From positions 1 through 64,000 of the forward strand of contig JAYPUW010000006.1 of assembly GCA_038134285.1 (NCBI GenBank): a DNA stretch of 64,000 nt. Direction: 5' to 3'. Shown piece by piece: positions 34,300-43,030 of the stretch (its first letter is position 1; the number at the start of each line of letters is the position of its first letter). A program made the position numbers and the translations under genes. The notes beneath the pieces were generated by a model. It worked only from the letters and a program-made list of their open reading frames with translations, was not told the DNA's origin and did not search any database. This stretch comes from UBA3478 sp038134285. Lineage in GTDB: Bacteria > Bacteroidota > Bacteroidia > Flavobacteriales > Flavobacteriaceae.

Positions 34300-34950
34300 A
34301 TGAAAGTCAATATTTTAGGATTGGGGATTTTGCTCTTGTGGTCTTGCGCCACACGAGGCCAAAATGAAACTGAGAAGGCATATCCCATCAATGACCCATC
34401 ATTAGAGGTAGCCTATTTTGCCTCAGGTTGTTTCTGGTGTGTCGAGGCTATTTTTGAAAGTGTTCAAGGGGTAGAAGAAGCTATCTCGGGTTATTCAGGA
34501 GGTACTGAAAAAAACCCGACCTATCGAGAGGTAAGTTACGGCAGAACCACTCATGCCGAAGCCGTTGCCGTTTATTACCATCCCGATGAGGTAAGTTTTA
34601 GCGAACTGTTAACTGTTTTCTTTGTTTCGCATGATCCAACTACACTTAATCGCCAAGGCCCTGACCGTGGCACCCAGTACCGCTCAATTGCCTTTTATCA
34701 AAATGATGTGGAGCGCCAATTGATCGAAGCATATATGGATGCACTGAATGAAGCGGATGTATATAGAAATCCTATTGTTACTGAAATCAAAGCGTTTACG
34801 GTTTTTTACGAAGCAGAGGGATACCATCAAGACTATGAGAAAAACAATCCCAACGATCCGTACATTCGAAACGTTTCGATCCCACGCCTCAATCGCTTTA
34901 AAGAGGCTCTACCACAATTGTTAAAGCATGAAGCTAATAATGAGTACTAA
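34300..34950 (+). CDS. msrA: Peptide-methionine (S)-S-oxide reductase, lipoprotein form
   Basis: The 216-residue protein has a lipoprotein signal peptide (MKVNILGLGILLLWSCA, lipobox Cys about 16) and the MsrA active site GCFWCVEAIFESVQGV with catalytic Cys in GCFWC, followed by SGYSGGTEKNPTY and YHQDYEKNNPNDPYI. It reduces methionine-S-sulfoxide in proteins. The lipobox places it on the periplasmic side of a membrane, where it would repair oxidised envelope proteins and would need a thiol donor delivered across the membrane. It overlaps the following glycosyltransferase gene. Confidence 0.94.
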   Translation: MKVNILGLGILLLWSCATRGQNETEKAYPINDPSLEVAYFASGCFWCVEAIFESVQGVEEAISGYSGGTEKNPTYREVSYGRTTHAEAVAVYYHPDEVSFSELLTVFFVSHDPTTLNRQGPDRGTQYRSIAFYQNDVERQLIEAYMDALNEADVYRNPIVTEIKAFTVFYEAEGYHQDYEKNNPNDPYIRNVSIPRLNRFKEALPQLLKHEANNEY

Positions 34951-35911
34951 TCAAAACGTCGTTACTCAATCACTCCTCTCTATCGTTATCCCGGTCTATA
35001 ACGAAGAAGATAATGTAGTGCTCCTCACTGAGAAAATTCAGGAGAGCCTCAAAGGATATGCCTATGAAATCGTTTTTGTAAATGACTTCTCTACAGACGA
35101 AACGGTACAGCGCATAAAAATGATGGAAGACCCGCTTGTTCATCTTATCGAATTAAAGAAGAATTACGGTCAAAGCTTGGCGCTGGCCGCAGGAATCGAT
35201 TACGCCAACGGCGAATACATTATCACTATGGACGGAGATTTGCAAAATGATCCCCGTGATATCCCTAATATGCTTAAGGTAGCCATTGAAGAACATTACG
35301 ATTTGGTAACCGGAGTACGTCAAAAAAGAAAAGACAGTTGGTTAAAGACCATTCCTTCTAAGGTAGCCAATTTCTTAGTCCGCAAAGTGACTAACCTTTC
35401 GATTAAGGACAACGGATGCGCCTTAAAGGTATTTAGCAGAGATATCGCTAAGAATCTCAATCTTTATGGAGAAATGCACAGGTTTATCACCCTATTGGCC
35501 TATCTCGAGGGTGCACAAATCAAACAGGTGCCCGTTAGCCATCATGCGCGCCATGCAGGTGTCTCTAAATACGGTCTCGAACGGGTTTTCAAGGTAGTAG
35601 CCGACATGATGCTTTTGCTTTTCATTCGAAAGTACCTTCAGCGTCCCATACACCTCTTTGGAATCTTCGGATTCTTTCTCATCCTTATTGGTCTAGGCAT
35701 TAATGCCTGGTTGATTGTAGAGAAATTCTATTTTGGGCAAGATATTGGCCAACGCCCACTCCTAATCTTCGGGCTAATGTTTATTCTTGCCGGGGTACAG
35801 CTCTTCACTATTGGTATCGTTATGGAGATGCTAATCCGTACTTATTACGAATCTCAGAACAAGCGTCCGTATCGCCTCAAGGGGGTTTGGAATTCTAAGC
35901 AAGATGCCTAA
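34940..35911 (+). CDS. GT2 glycosyltransferase, polyprenyl-phosphate type (ArnC/GtrB/DPM1-like)
   Basis: The start at ATG 34940 gives 323 residues (an ATG at 34928 is also in frame). The GT-A domain shows SIVIPVYNEEDNVVLL, FVNDFSTDETV, YGQSLALAAGIDYANG and the DXD-containing MDGDLQNDP (about 95-103). Two C-terminal membrane spans follow (IFGFFLILIGLGINAWLIV and LMFILAGVQLFTIGIVMEML). This layout matches enzymes that load a sugar onto undecaprenyl phosphate. It overlaps msrA by 11 bp and the following flippase-like gene by 8 bp. GT39 enzymes that could use the lipid-linked sugar lie just downstream on the other strand. Confidence 0.88.
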   Translation: MSTNQNVVTQSLLSIVIPVYNEEDNVVLLTEKIQESLKGYAYEIVFVNDFSTDETVQRIKMMEDPLVHLIELKKNYGQSLALAAGIDYANGEYIITMDGDLQNDPRDIPNMLKVAIEEHYDLVTGVRQKRKDSWLKTIPSKVANFLVRKVTNLSIKDNGCALKVFSRDIAKNLNLYGEMHRFITLLAYLEGAQIKQVPVSHHARHAGVSKYGLERVFKVVADMMLLLFIRKYLQRPIHLFGIFGFFLILIGLGINAWLIVEKFYFGQDIGQRPLLIFGLMFILAGVQLFTIGIVMEMLIRTYYESQNKRPYRLKGVWNSKQDA

Positions 35912-36782
35912 GGATTCTAAGGCCTTAAAAACCATACTCAAGGTTACCGTAAGCCTTTTGCTGCTCTACTTTGTCTTTTCGAAGCTAGGAACAAGAGAGT
36001 TGTGGAATACCCTTAAACAGGTTTCAACTCTACATTTTATATGCGCCTTTTTATTGGTACTTGCTTCAAAAGCCATTGCGCACTTGAGACTGCTTCATTA
36101 CCTCAATACCATTGGGATCAAAATGGCCCGTCTTACCCATTGGAAATTATATCTCCAAGGAATGTTTTACAATCTGTTCTTACCTGGCGGAATAGGAGGC
36201 GACGCCTATAAAGCCTATATTCTCTCAAAGCAGTTTAACGTCAAAACCAAAAAGATCATAGGTGCTTTAGTCGTTGACCGTCTTAGCGGAATGATGGCCT
36301 TAGGTACTTACACCCTTATTTTAGTCAGCGCTTATTTGAGCCATTATCCAATAGAGTACTTACCTGAGGCTCTAGTATACACAGGACTTCTTTCTCCATT
36401 AATTATAGCCGGATTCTATGCATTCAATCGGCTATGGTTTAAAGCCACTCTAAAGGCATTTAAAACCACAACCTTGTTTTCATTTACATTGCAAGGGCTA
36501 CAAATTTTAGCCACTTACCTACTTCTAATCGGATTAGGAGAATCACATAAGATTTGGGGGTATTTGTTACTCTTTACCCTATCCTCTGTAGTATCAGTAC
36601 TGCCCATCAGCCTCGGCGGAATTGGTCTCAGAGAATTGACCTTTTTTTATGGGGCAGAATGGCTTTTCATAGATACCGAAACGGCTGTAGCACTGAGTCT
36701 TTTGTTCTTCAGTACAAACGCCCTTGTTTCACTCCTCGGACTCCGTTATCACCTTCAACCGCCATTTCAAAGAGCCTCTTAG
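35904..36782 (+). CDS. Lysylphosphatidylglycerol synthase TM-region family protein (UPF0104)
   Basis: The 292-residue protein has about eight hydrophobic segments and the family's conserved residues: YLQGMFYNLFLPGGIGGDAYKAYIL around residue 90 and ISLGGIGLRELTFFYGAEW around 237. It lacks the cytoplasmic aminoacyl-transfer domain of full MprF, so it matches only the flippase-like part. Members have been proposed to move lipids across the inner membrane. Its partner is the preceding GT2 gene, with an 8-bp overlap. It stops 2 bp before the end of the convergent GT39 gene. Confidence 0.82.
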   Translation: MPKDSKALKTILKVTVSLLLLYFVFSKLGTRELWNTLKQVSTLHFICAFLLVLASKAIAHLRLLHYLNTIGIKMARLTHWKLYLQGMFYNLFLPGGIGGDAYKAYILSKQFNVKTKKIIGALVVDRLSGMMALGTYTLILVSAYLSHYPIEYLPEALVYTGLLSPLIIAGFYAFNRLWFKATLKAFKTTTLFSFTLQGLQILATYLLLIGLGESHKIWGYLLLFTLSSVVSVLPISLGGIGLRELTFFYGAEWLFIDTETAVALSLLFFSTNALVSLLGLRYHLQPPFQRAS

Positions 36783-36784
36783 GC

Positions 36785-38395
36785 CTAAGGAACCACCATA
36801 ATACGCTTAAGAGAGAGTTGTTCTTCTCGACTGTTTTTTTTGAGAAAATGAATATTCAATCGCGTGACCCGAAAATGTGAAGCACTCGCCCATTCAATGG
36901 CCTGAGGATACAATGACTTAAACGTCGTATAATGTTTCGTATCTACATAAACATAATCGCCAGATGAAAGCGATTGGATGTCATAGGCGTGCTTTGGAAT
37001 GCTCAATTGTTTTCTTCCGAATTCAAGAGACCACAGATAGTCTTCAGAGTAATTAAACACTTTTGCTTCACTCGGAATTCGTTCACTTAACACCTGACCC
37101 GGTTGGTAATTCAGTAGTTGAGGATAAAAATGAAAAAAGGCCATTGCGTTAAACAAAAGGGCAATACCTATCAAACTAATATGAAGACTGTGCCTTTTCT
37201 TAAAGTGATAGTAAAGTAACAGCACACCCCATATCAATGCGATACCCACTGTTTTAGGTGTTGGCGTAAAGACAACCCACAAGAGCAACACCGCTGCGCC
37301 GTATAGTATAGCGGTACCTGAATCGGCTATTTTATTCCACCCAGCACTCCTAGTTTGACTCAATACCTCAAGTTCTTTAGCCGTCAACAAGGCAAATAGC
37401 GGCATGAGAATGTTGAGGTAATGGGGCAACTTAAACTGTGAAGCACTCATGATTAAAAACAAGGGGATCAAGGCTACCCCAACAAAGAAGAGCGGCTGTC
37501 GAGATCCAAAAGATGGTCTAATAGCATTCACCCATCCTTTTAAGGTATAGAATGTGAACGGCAATAGCACCCAAAGAAGGGTGTGAAAAAAGAAAAAATA
37601 ACCACTCGAGCTCTTTCCGTGCCCCGTTCCACTAAGACGCTCGAAGCTCTGATCCCACAGTATAAAGCGCACGCCACTTCGCCCCGATATACCGCGAACG
37701 ATCTTCTCGGGATGCAGGTCGAACTGTTGGTGATAGGCGTACAGTACAGGAATAATGGTGAGTACAAATACCGTAAGTGCACCCAAAACATTTATCGTAA
37801 ACAGCGAGCGGATGCGGCCCTGAACTATAGCATAACTCACTACAGTGAACCCCAAAACCACCAAAGCAATCATCCCTTTGGTAGAGAATGCCAATCCAGC
37901 AGCTATAGCTCCAATGAACGCGTCACTCCATTTTAGGTCTCTTATATAGCTTATCAGCTTCCATAAGGCAATCGCAACGAAAGAAGAGAGCAAACTATCG
38001 GTCCTTAAATCGAATGAAGCCAACACCATCGTTTGAAATGAGAGAAACACAAACGCGCTCCATAATCCGAGTTCTTTGGATTTCAGTTGGGTTCCAAGCC
38101 TGTGGAGTGCATACGCACCCAAAACAAGGGCAAGAAAAGAGGGCAAGCGATAGGCCCAGGCGGCATAGCCGAATAGCTTAAAGCTTAGGGCTGCAAGCCA
38201 ATAATGCATATGTGGCTTATCGAGATAGTCTATTCCGTCCTTGAACAGGTGGATAAAATCACTCTCTTGAGCCATACGCATTGCCATTACTGCAAATTGG
38301 GCTGAGTCGTTTTCCATTAAGGGCATAAAAAGCGACACGAGATAAACGAAACCAAGCATAACCCAAAGGTGATATGGAATTGTTATATGTTTCAT
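36785..38395 (-). CDS. GT39 family glycosyltransferase (ArnT-like)
   Basis: This 536-residue integral membrane protein has ten or more spans and the GT39/ArnT N-terminal loop: an acidic site in MPLMENDSAQFAVMAMRM and DYLDKPHMHYWLAALSFKLF. These enzymes transfer a sugar from a polyprenyl phosphate to lipid A, protein or glycan on the periplasmic face; the C-terminal soluble part is about 100 residues. It overlaps the upstream PAP2 gene by 4 bp. The convergent GT2 and flippase-like genes make a plausible donor pathway. Donor and acceptor cannot be told from sequence. Confidence 0.83.
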   Translation of the reverse strand: MKHITIPYHLWVMLGFVYLVSLFMPLMENDSAQFAVMAMRMAQESDFIHLFKDGIDYLDKPHMHYWLAALSFKLFGYAAWAYRLPSFLALVLGAYALHRLGTQLKSKELGLWSAFVFLSFQTMVLASFDLRTDSLLSSFVAIALWKLISYIRDLKWSDAFIGAIAAGLAFSTKGMIALVVLGFTVVSYAIVQGRIRSLFTINVLGALTVFVLTIIPVLYAYHQQFDLHPEKIVRGISGRSGVRFILWDQSFERLSGTGHGKSSSGYFFFFHTLLWVLLPFTFYTLKGWVNAIRPSFGSRQPLFFVGVALIPLFLIMSASQFKLPHYLNILMPLFALLTAKELEVLSQTRSAGWNKIADSGTAILYGAAVLLLWVVFTPTPKTVGIALIWGVLLLYYHFKKRHSLHISLIGIALLFNAMAFFHFYPQLLNYQPGQVLSERIPSEAKVFNYSEDYLWSLEFGRKQLSIPKHAYDIQSLSSGDYVYVDTKHYTTFKSLYPQAIEWASASHFRVTRLNIHFLKKNSREEQLSLKRIMVVP

Positions 38396-38949
38396 TCAGA
38401 TAAGACCCACTTGCGGTATGCCATTGCGAACAAGGTTCCCCATAAGGTTCCAAAAAAAGCCCCAACTACAATATCCGATGGATAATGAACCCCTAAATAC
38501 ACGCGGCTAAATGCGAATAAGATTGCCCAAATAAATAACAATAGAAATGCTTTGTGAAAACGTTTAAGTATTAAGGCAAAGAAGGTTACTGAAGCAAAGC
38601 CATTAGAGGCGTGTCCTGAATAGAAACTGAATTTGCCTCCACAGTAATTAAGAGGACGAAGCAGTGATGAAATTTCAGGATCATGGCAGGGTCTAAGGCG
38701 CATAAACCCCTCTTTAAAAAGATTTGTCACTTGGTCTGAAATAGTAATCAGCAACACTGTACTTACCACCAATAAGCCGAATTTTCTCCAGCCTAAGTAG
38801 CGCTGAGAAAAAATAAGAATCAAGAGATAAAGGGGCCATCCGTTCTCTTTCTTGGTGATGAATAGCCAAAATGCATCCGAGCTTGGGGTCCCAAAACCCT
38901 GAACCCACAAGAGTAAAGAACGATCAATCTGCTGAATCGTTTCTATCAT
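38392..38949 (-). CDS. PAP2-superfamily lipid phosphatase
   Basis: The 185-residue protein (ATG 38949) has the three-part phosphatase signature in full: KEGFMRLRP, FYSGHASNG and SRVYLGVHYPSDIVVGAF. Five to six membrane spans are visible, with active-site motifs on the periplasmic face. Family members dephosphorylate undecaprenyl pyrophosphate, phosphatidic acid or lipid A. Next to GT39 and GT2 enzymes, undecaprenyl-pyrophosphate or lipid A is the likeliest substrate. Its ATG overlaps the previous stop by 1 base (TGATG), and its stop overlaps the GT39 start by 4 bp. Confidence 0.88.
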   Translation of the reverse strand: MIETIQQIDRSLLLWVQGFGTPSSDAFWLFITKKENGWPLYLLILIFSQRYLGWRKFGLLVVSTVLLITISDQVTNLFKEGFMRLRPCHDPEISSLLRPLNYCGGKFSFYSGHASNGFASVTFFALILKRFHKAFLLLFIWAILFAFSRVYLGVHYPSDIVVGAFFGTLWGTLFAMAYRKWVLSE

Positions 38950-39176
38950 CAAGCATCAAACTGTTCCATTTCACTATCGTAAAAAGAGAGGGCTTCATCA
39001 ATGAGTACAATACTCGCCTCTTCTAGCTCATCTAAATCCTCTTGATCAAAAGACTCAAACCAAGTCACCTCATCGTTGGTAACATTCAACAGAAACCTTG
39101 GATACTCTGTGTGCAACACATAAATAGTGTCTGGAAATTGTGAATGATCAGCCAATAAAAACTTAGGAAGTGACAT
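38949..39176 (-). CDS. Small acidic protein of unknown function
   Basis: The 75-residue product is strongly acidic, notably the run FDQEDLDELEEASIVLIDEA, with no signal peptide, membrane span or Cys. It is locked between the MATE gene (14-bp overlap at its 5' end) and the PAP2 gene (1-bp overlap at its 3' end), which argues that it is really translated. No known family is recognised. Confidence 0.6.
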   Translation of the reverse strand: MSLPKFLLADHSQFPDTIYVLHTEYPRFLLNVTNDEVTWFESFDQEDLDELEEASIVLIDEALSFYDSEMEQFDA

Positions 39177-40551
39177 AATGAATGCGATGTGTTTTAGACA
39201 AATACTGAAATCGAAGGTACAACAATAAGGCAGAGACTGTAAGTCCTAAGGTCAGCCCTATCCATATGCCCTGAGAGGCAAGCGAAGTATGTAATCCCAA
39301 ATAATAGCATACCGGAAACCCTACTAACCAGTAGGCAATAAACGTGATATAAGCCGTAAAGTTCACGTCTTGCATTCCTCTTAAAGCACCAATAATAACG
39401 ACCTGTAAACCATCAAACAATTGAAAAATTGCCGCCCAAAGTAGTAATTCACTTGCCAAGGCCATCACCATTAAATTGTCTGTTCGATTTAAGGGATCGT
39501 TTGCATCTAGATAAAGTTCTGGAAGCACATGGCGTGCTGTTAAAAAAACCATTGCAAATAATAACTCAATCATTACAGTTAAAAAGAAAATAGATTGAGC
39601 TACCTCGTTTAAACGTTTATAGTCTTTTCTACCCTTTTGATTGCCAACACGAATCATAGCAGCAACGTTTAATCCTATTCCCACCATATACGTCATAGAG
39701 GCTAAATTCAAGGCTATTTGATTTGCCGCTTGGTATAGGGTTCCCAAAATACCACTCAGCCAGATGGCAGAGGTAAAGAGAGTAACCTCAAAGAACACCT
39801 GAAAAGACGAAGGCAACCCAAGGGCAAGAATGCGTCTTGAGAATCCCCAACTCACTAGCCGCCATCTTAAATCGGTCATGAAAGGTGAGAAATAGGCCGA
39901 TCGCTTTAAGAAAACGATGAGTAAGAATAGCATAAATACCCTCGAAATAAGAGTTCCTAGGGCAGCCCCTGAAACCCCCATTTTCGGAAACCCATGATTT
40001 CCGAAAATCAAGAGGTAATTCAGCAATACATTGAGCAAATTCCCGATGATAGAAGCGTACATGGGTAAACGTGTTCGTGAAAGCCCATCACACAATTGTT
40101 TAATAGCCTGAAACAACATGAGTGGAATCAACGAGACACCAACAATACTCAAGAACGGAACCGCAAATACAAGTACCTCTTCAGGTTGTTTCATTTTGTG
40201 AAGTAAGGGTACAGAAAACAACACCACCCCCGTAAGCAGTACCCCAACAATACCGCAAATCAGAACTCCATGTTTAAACACCTTTTTAATTTCAAAGGTC
40301 TTTTTAAACCCATCTGCCTCGGCAATAAGTGGCGTAATGGCAGTAGACAGACCTAAGCCAACCGACATGGCAATAAATAAAAAACTATTTCCGAGTGAGA
40401 CCGCAGCGAGCTCGGCAGGCCCCAATTGACCCACCATGATATTATCAGCAAACGCTACCAAAGTGTGCCCGAGCATTCCAAGAACTACCGGGGTCGCAAG
40501 TTTCAGGTTATACGGAACCTCTGCCCAGTGCTTTTTTAAAATGGCTATCAT
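39163..40551 (-). CDS. MATE family efflux transporter
   Basis: The 462-residue protein has twelve hydrophobic segments in two halves typical of MATE (NorM/DinF) transporters. The N-terminal region holds GHTLVAFADNIMVGQLGPAELAAVSLG, with a conserved Asp in the first helices. It exports cationic compounds in exchange for Na+ or H+. The substrate is unknown. It overlaps mazG by 4 bp upstream and the small acidic gene by 14 bp downstream, so all are probably co-transcribed. Confidence 0.9.
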   Translation of the reverse strand: MIAILKKHWAEVPYNLKLATPVVLGMLGHTLVAFADNIMVGQLGPAELAAVSLGNSFLFIAMSVGLGLSTAITPLIAEADGFKKTFEIKKVFKHGVLICGIVGVLLTGVVLFSVPLLHKMKQPEEVLVFAVPFLSIVGVSLIPLMLFQAIKQLCDGLSRTRLPMYASIIGNLLNVLLNYLLIFGNHGFPKMGVSGAALGTLISRVFMLFLLIVFLKRSAYFSPFMTDLRWRLVSWGFSRRILALGLPSSFQVFFEVTLFTSAIWLSGILGTLYQAANQIALNLASMTYMVGIGLNVAAMIRVGNQKGRKDYKRLNEVAQSIFFLTVMIELLFAMVFLTARHVLPELYLDANDPLNRTDNLMVMALASELLLWAAIFQLFDGLQVVIIGALRGMQDVNFTAYITFIAYWLVGFPVCYYLGLHTSLASQGIWIGLTLGLTVSALLLYLRFQYLSKTHRIHYVTS

Positions 40552-41327
40552 AGATGCTTAGCGGCATTCCAGAGTTGATCCATCTCTTCGAGACTCATTT
40601 CTAACAATGAGGTATTCGCTTTATGCGCCTGCTCTTCGATGTATTGGAATCTCTTTATAAACTTTTTATTGGTGGCCTCTAAGGCATTTTCAGGATTAAT
40701 CTTTAAAAAACGTGAAAGATTAATCATTGAGAATAGTAGATCGCCAAATTCCTCTTCCACTTTCGAAGCAAAACCTTTTTTAACCTCCTCTTCAAATTCG
40801 TTCCACTCCTCTTTCACCTTATCAATAACTTGCTCGGTTTGCTCCCATTCAAATCCGACTCCCGCAGCCTTTTCTTGAATACGCTGAGCCTTAATCACCG
40901 AAGACAAACCTTTAGGTACCCCTTGAAGTACTGATCTTTTACCTTCTTTTAGCTTGAGCTTTTCCCAATTTTGTTTAACCTCTTCTTCATTCTCTACCTG
41001 AACATTTCCGTAAATATGAGGATGTCTAGAAATGAGCTTCTCACAAATCCCATTGGCCACATCAGCAATATCGAAAGATTTCATCTCTGCTCCCAATTTG
41101 GAATAAAACACGATGTGCAAGAGCAAATCTCCCAGCTCTTTTTTTACCTCTTCTAAATCATTATCTGCTATAGCGTCTGCCAATTCATGAGTCTCTTCAA
41201 GGGTAAGCGTACGCAAAGACTCAAAGGTCTGCTTCTTATCCCATGGACACTTTTCACGAAGGTCATTCATGATATCGAGGAGTCTAGAGAAAGCTTCAAG
41301 CTGTTGTTTTCTTGTATTCTCAGGCAT
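40548..41327 (-). CDS. mazG: Nucleoside triphosphate pyrophosphohydrolase MazG
   Basis: The 259-residue protein has two MazG domains. The N-terminal one contains CPWDKKQTFESL, EETHELADAI and KKELGDLLLHIVFYS (EExxE-x-ExxD metal pattern); the second contains KEEWNEFEEEVKKGF and VEEEFGDLLFSMINLSRFL. It hydrolyses NTPs to NMP and pyrophosphate and is linked to lowering (p)ppGpp or removing aberrant nucleotides. It overlaps the MATE gene by 4 bp and the upstream GT39 gene by 1 bp. Confidence 0.94.
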   Translation of the reverse strand: MPENTRKQQLEAFSRLLDIMNDLREKCPWDKKQTFESLRTLTLEETHELADAIADNDLEEVKKELGDLLLHIVFYSKLGAEMKSFDIADVANGICEKLISRHPHIYGNVQVENEEEVKQNWEKLKLKEGKRSVLQGVPKGLSSVIKAQRIQEKAAGVGFEWEQTEQVIDKVKEEWNEFEEEVKKGFASKVEEEFGDLLFSMINLSRFLKINPENALEATNKKFIKRFQYIEEQAHKANTSLLEMSLEEMDQLWNAAKHL

Positions 41328-42985
41328 TAGGGTGTACTTATAGTTAGTCTGTTGCTGTTGATTGTAGGCGGTAAATCGTCAGCTTTAAGACCAAAGCGCA
41401 AATGATAACGCTTCTTATCACTTAAAATTGGGATGCTTACCGTGTCTAATAGTGTCTCATTCGCATGAATTGAAAGATTTTGGATCACCTCTCCTTCCTT
41501 CAAAATGGTCTCCCCTTCTAATAAATAATAGCGAAGATCTGCCCTATTGGTTGAATCTAGACCTAAAGTGAAAGAATAAGGATTACTAATCTGAAGGGCA
41601 TACTCGTCATCACCTAATGAGGTGATTTTGACTTCCACCTTATCAAAGGAATTAAAGCGATCGATAAATTGGTAGTAAATACGCGCATTATTAGAAGCTG
41701 TATAGGTTTCAAAACCTTTCTGGTTTCTTTTGTGATGTACTAAAAGCACCTGTTGATTTCTAAATTCATCTTCGCTGCTCCAATAATCAAATTGAGTGTT
41801 GTTGAAATAGACAGTACTTAGCGTATGAGCCTTTTGTTTACTATAAAATTGATATCTCGAAGCATTTTCATAGCTATTGATAAATACGATGGGCCTTCCG
41901 TCAGAAAGAGAAGATAGTTCAGATGCCCATTCATCCCAATTATGCAAAGGTTCTAGAGATCGACTGATGGTTGCAGGCAAAAAATCAACACTTAAATAAA
42001 GTCTAAAAAGAATAAAGAAGAAGACAGAAAATCTTCCCAGACGACGCACCCATAAGCTCAGGTATTCTGATCGAGAAATCGGATCAAAAGCTAAAACCGT
42101 AAGTGGAACTAGAACTACACTAGTCCAGTGTTTATGAATAAAAACCTTGAACGACTGAAAGAAGAAAAAGGTTAAAACTCCAAAGAAAACACATTTCAAG
42201 GCGGCGTTTATGGTGGTTTTTTCAATAGGTTTTGTAAGACCAATGAATAAGGGTATGCTCACCAAAGGCCCCAGAACTATCGGTTGAGAGAAGACATAAG
42301 AGACCACATTAGCGGGGTTAAAACTGATGTCGGAACGGTCGTTCAGATGAAAAACAATACTCGACCAGTCGTTTTGATAAAGCCAATAGATATGCGGAAG
42401 CATAAATACAATGCTGAGCATCACTATCGCCCAAAAAGATCGCTTCTGAAGTAATTTTAGATTCGATAATAGAGTAAAAAACACGATGAGAACTCCGTGG
42501 TATTTACTGAGTAGCATCCCAACAATAGCCAACGAGATCCCTATGATGTCTACCCACTTATCTCGTGTCGCATAGCGCTTGTAAAACCAAAAGAAGAGCA
42601 CCTCAAAAAATAACAGTGGAACATCTGTCTTTACCAAAAAGCTGCCCGCATGTACGGCAAGTAAGCCAAGCACCATAAAGATGAAGAGACGTAGATGCTT
42701 TCTGCCCACCAAATCGTACAATAAGGCTATAGTGGCCGTACTGAGCAGGCTAGAGAACAAACGTGCACCAAACTCTGAGGAATCGAGCAGAGATCCCAAA
42801 AAGGCGAAAAAAGCAACCGCTGGTGGATGGTCTAAATACCCCCATTGAAGATGTTGTGAAAAAAGCCAATAATAGGCTTCCTCACCAGATAAAGGCATTA
42901 ACGCACCCTGTACTACTCCAGCTAAAAACCAGAGTAAAAGAAAGACTATAAGCGTAGCAGGACGTTCCTTTATAACGAAATTCAT
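41327..42985 (-). CDS. GT39 family glycosyltransferase, second paralogue
   Basis: The 552-residue membrane protein has many hydrophobic spans up to about residue 340 and a C-terminal soluble beta-rich domain of about 200 residues. The acidic loop MPLSGEEAYYWLF and WGYLDHPPAVAFFAFL match the GT39/PMT-like ED/DxPP patterns. It is distinct from the GT39 gene at 36785 in its C-terminal domain. It probably uses a polyprenyl-phosphate sugar on the periplasmic side. Its stop overlaps the mazG ATG by one base. A 45-bp gap separates it from mnmA. Confidence 0.78.
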   Translation of the reverse strand: MNFVIKERPATLIVFLLLWFLAGVVQGALMPLSGEEAYYWLFSQHLQWGYLDHPPAVAFFAFLGSLLDSSEFGARLFSSLLSTATIALLYDLVGRKHLRLFIFMVLGLLAVHAGSFLVKTDVPLLFFEVLFFWFYKRYATRDKWVDIIGISLAIVGMLLSKYHGVLIVFFTLLSNLKLLQKRSFWAIVMLSIVFMLPHIYWLYQNDWSSIVFHLNDRSDISFNPANVVSYVFSQPIVLGPLVSIPLFIGLTKPIEKTTINAALKCVFFGVLTFFFFQSFKVFIHKHWTSVVLVPLTVLAFDPISRSEYLSLWVRRLGRFSVFFFILFRLYLSVDFLPATISRSLEPLHNWDEWASELSSLSDGRPIVFINSYENASRYQFYSKQKAHTLSTVYFNNTQFDYWSSEDEFRNQQVLLVHHKRNQKGFETYTASNNARIYYQFIDRFNSFDKVEVKITSLGDDEYALQISNPYSFTLGLDSTNRADLRYYLLEGETILKEGEVIQNLSIHANETLLDTVSIPILSDKKRYHLRFGLKADDLPPTINSNRLTISTP

Positions 42986-43002
42986 AAGGCAGTTCTAAGA
43001 AG

Positions 43003-43010
43003 CGAAATTA
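43003..43010 (-). promoter_or_regulatory. Possible -7 element of the GT39-mazG-MATE-PAP2 operon
   Basis: The minus-strand sequence TAATTTCG, one mismatch from TAnnTTTG (TTTG to TTCG), lies 17 bp before the GT39 ATG at 42985. No clear -33 element is present, so support is weak. Confidence 0.3.
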
Positions 43011-43030
43011 AGGCTTTTAACTCCGCGATG

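Noticed and set aside
39163..42985. Reading the MATE, mazG and GT39 genes as a drug-resistance or defence island
   Set aside because: All are common chromosomal genes in tight overlap; no mobility genes, composition shift or resistance enzyme is present.
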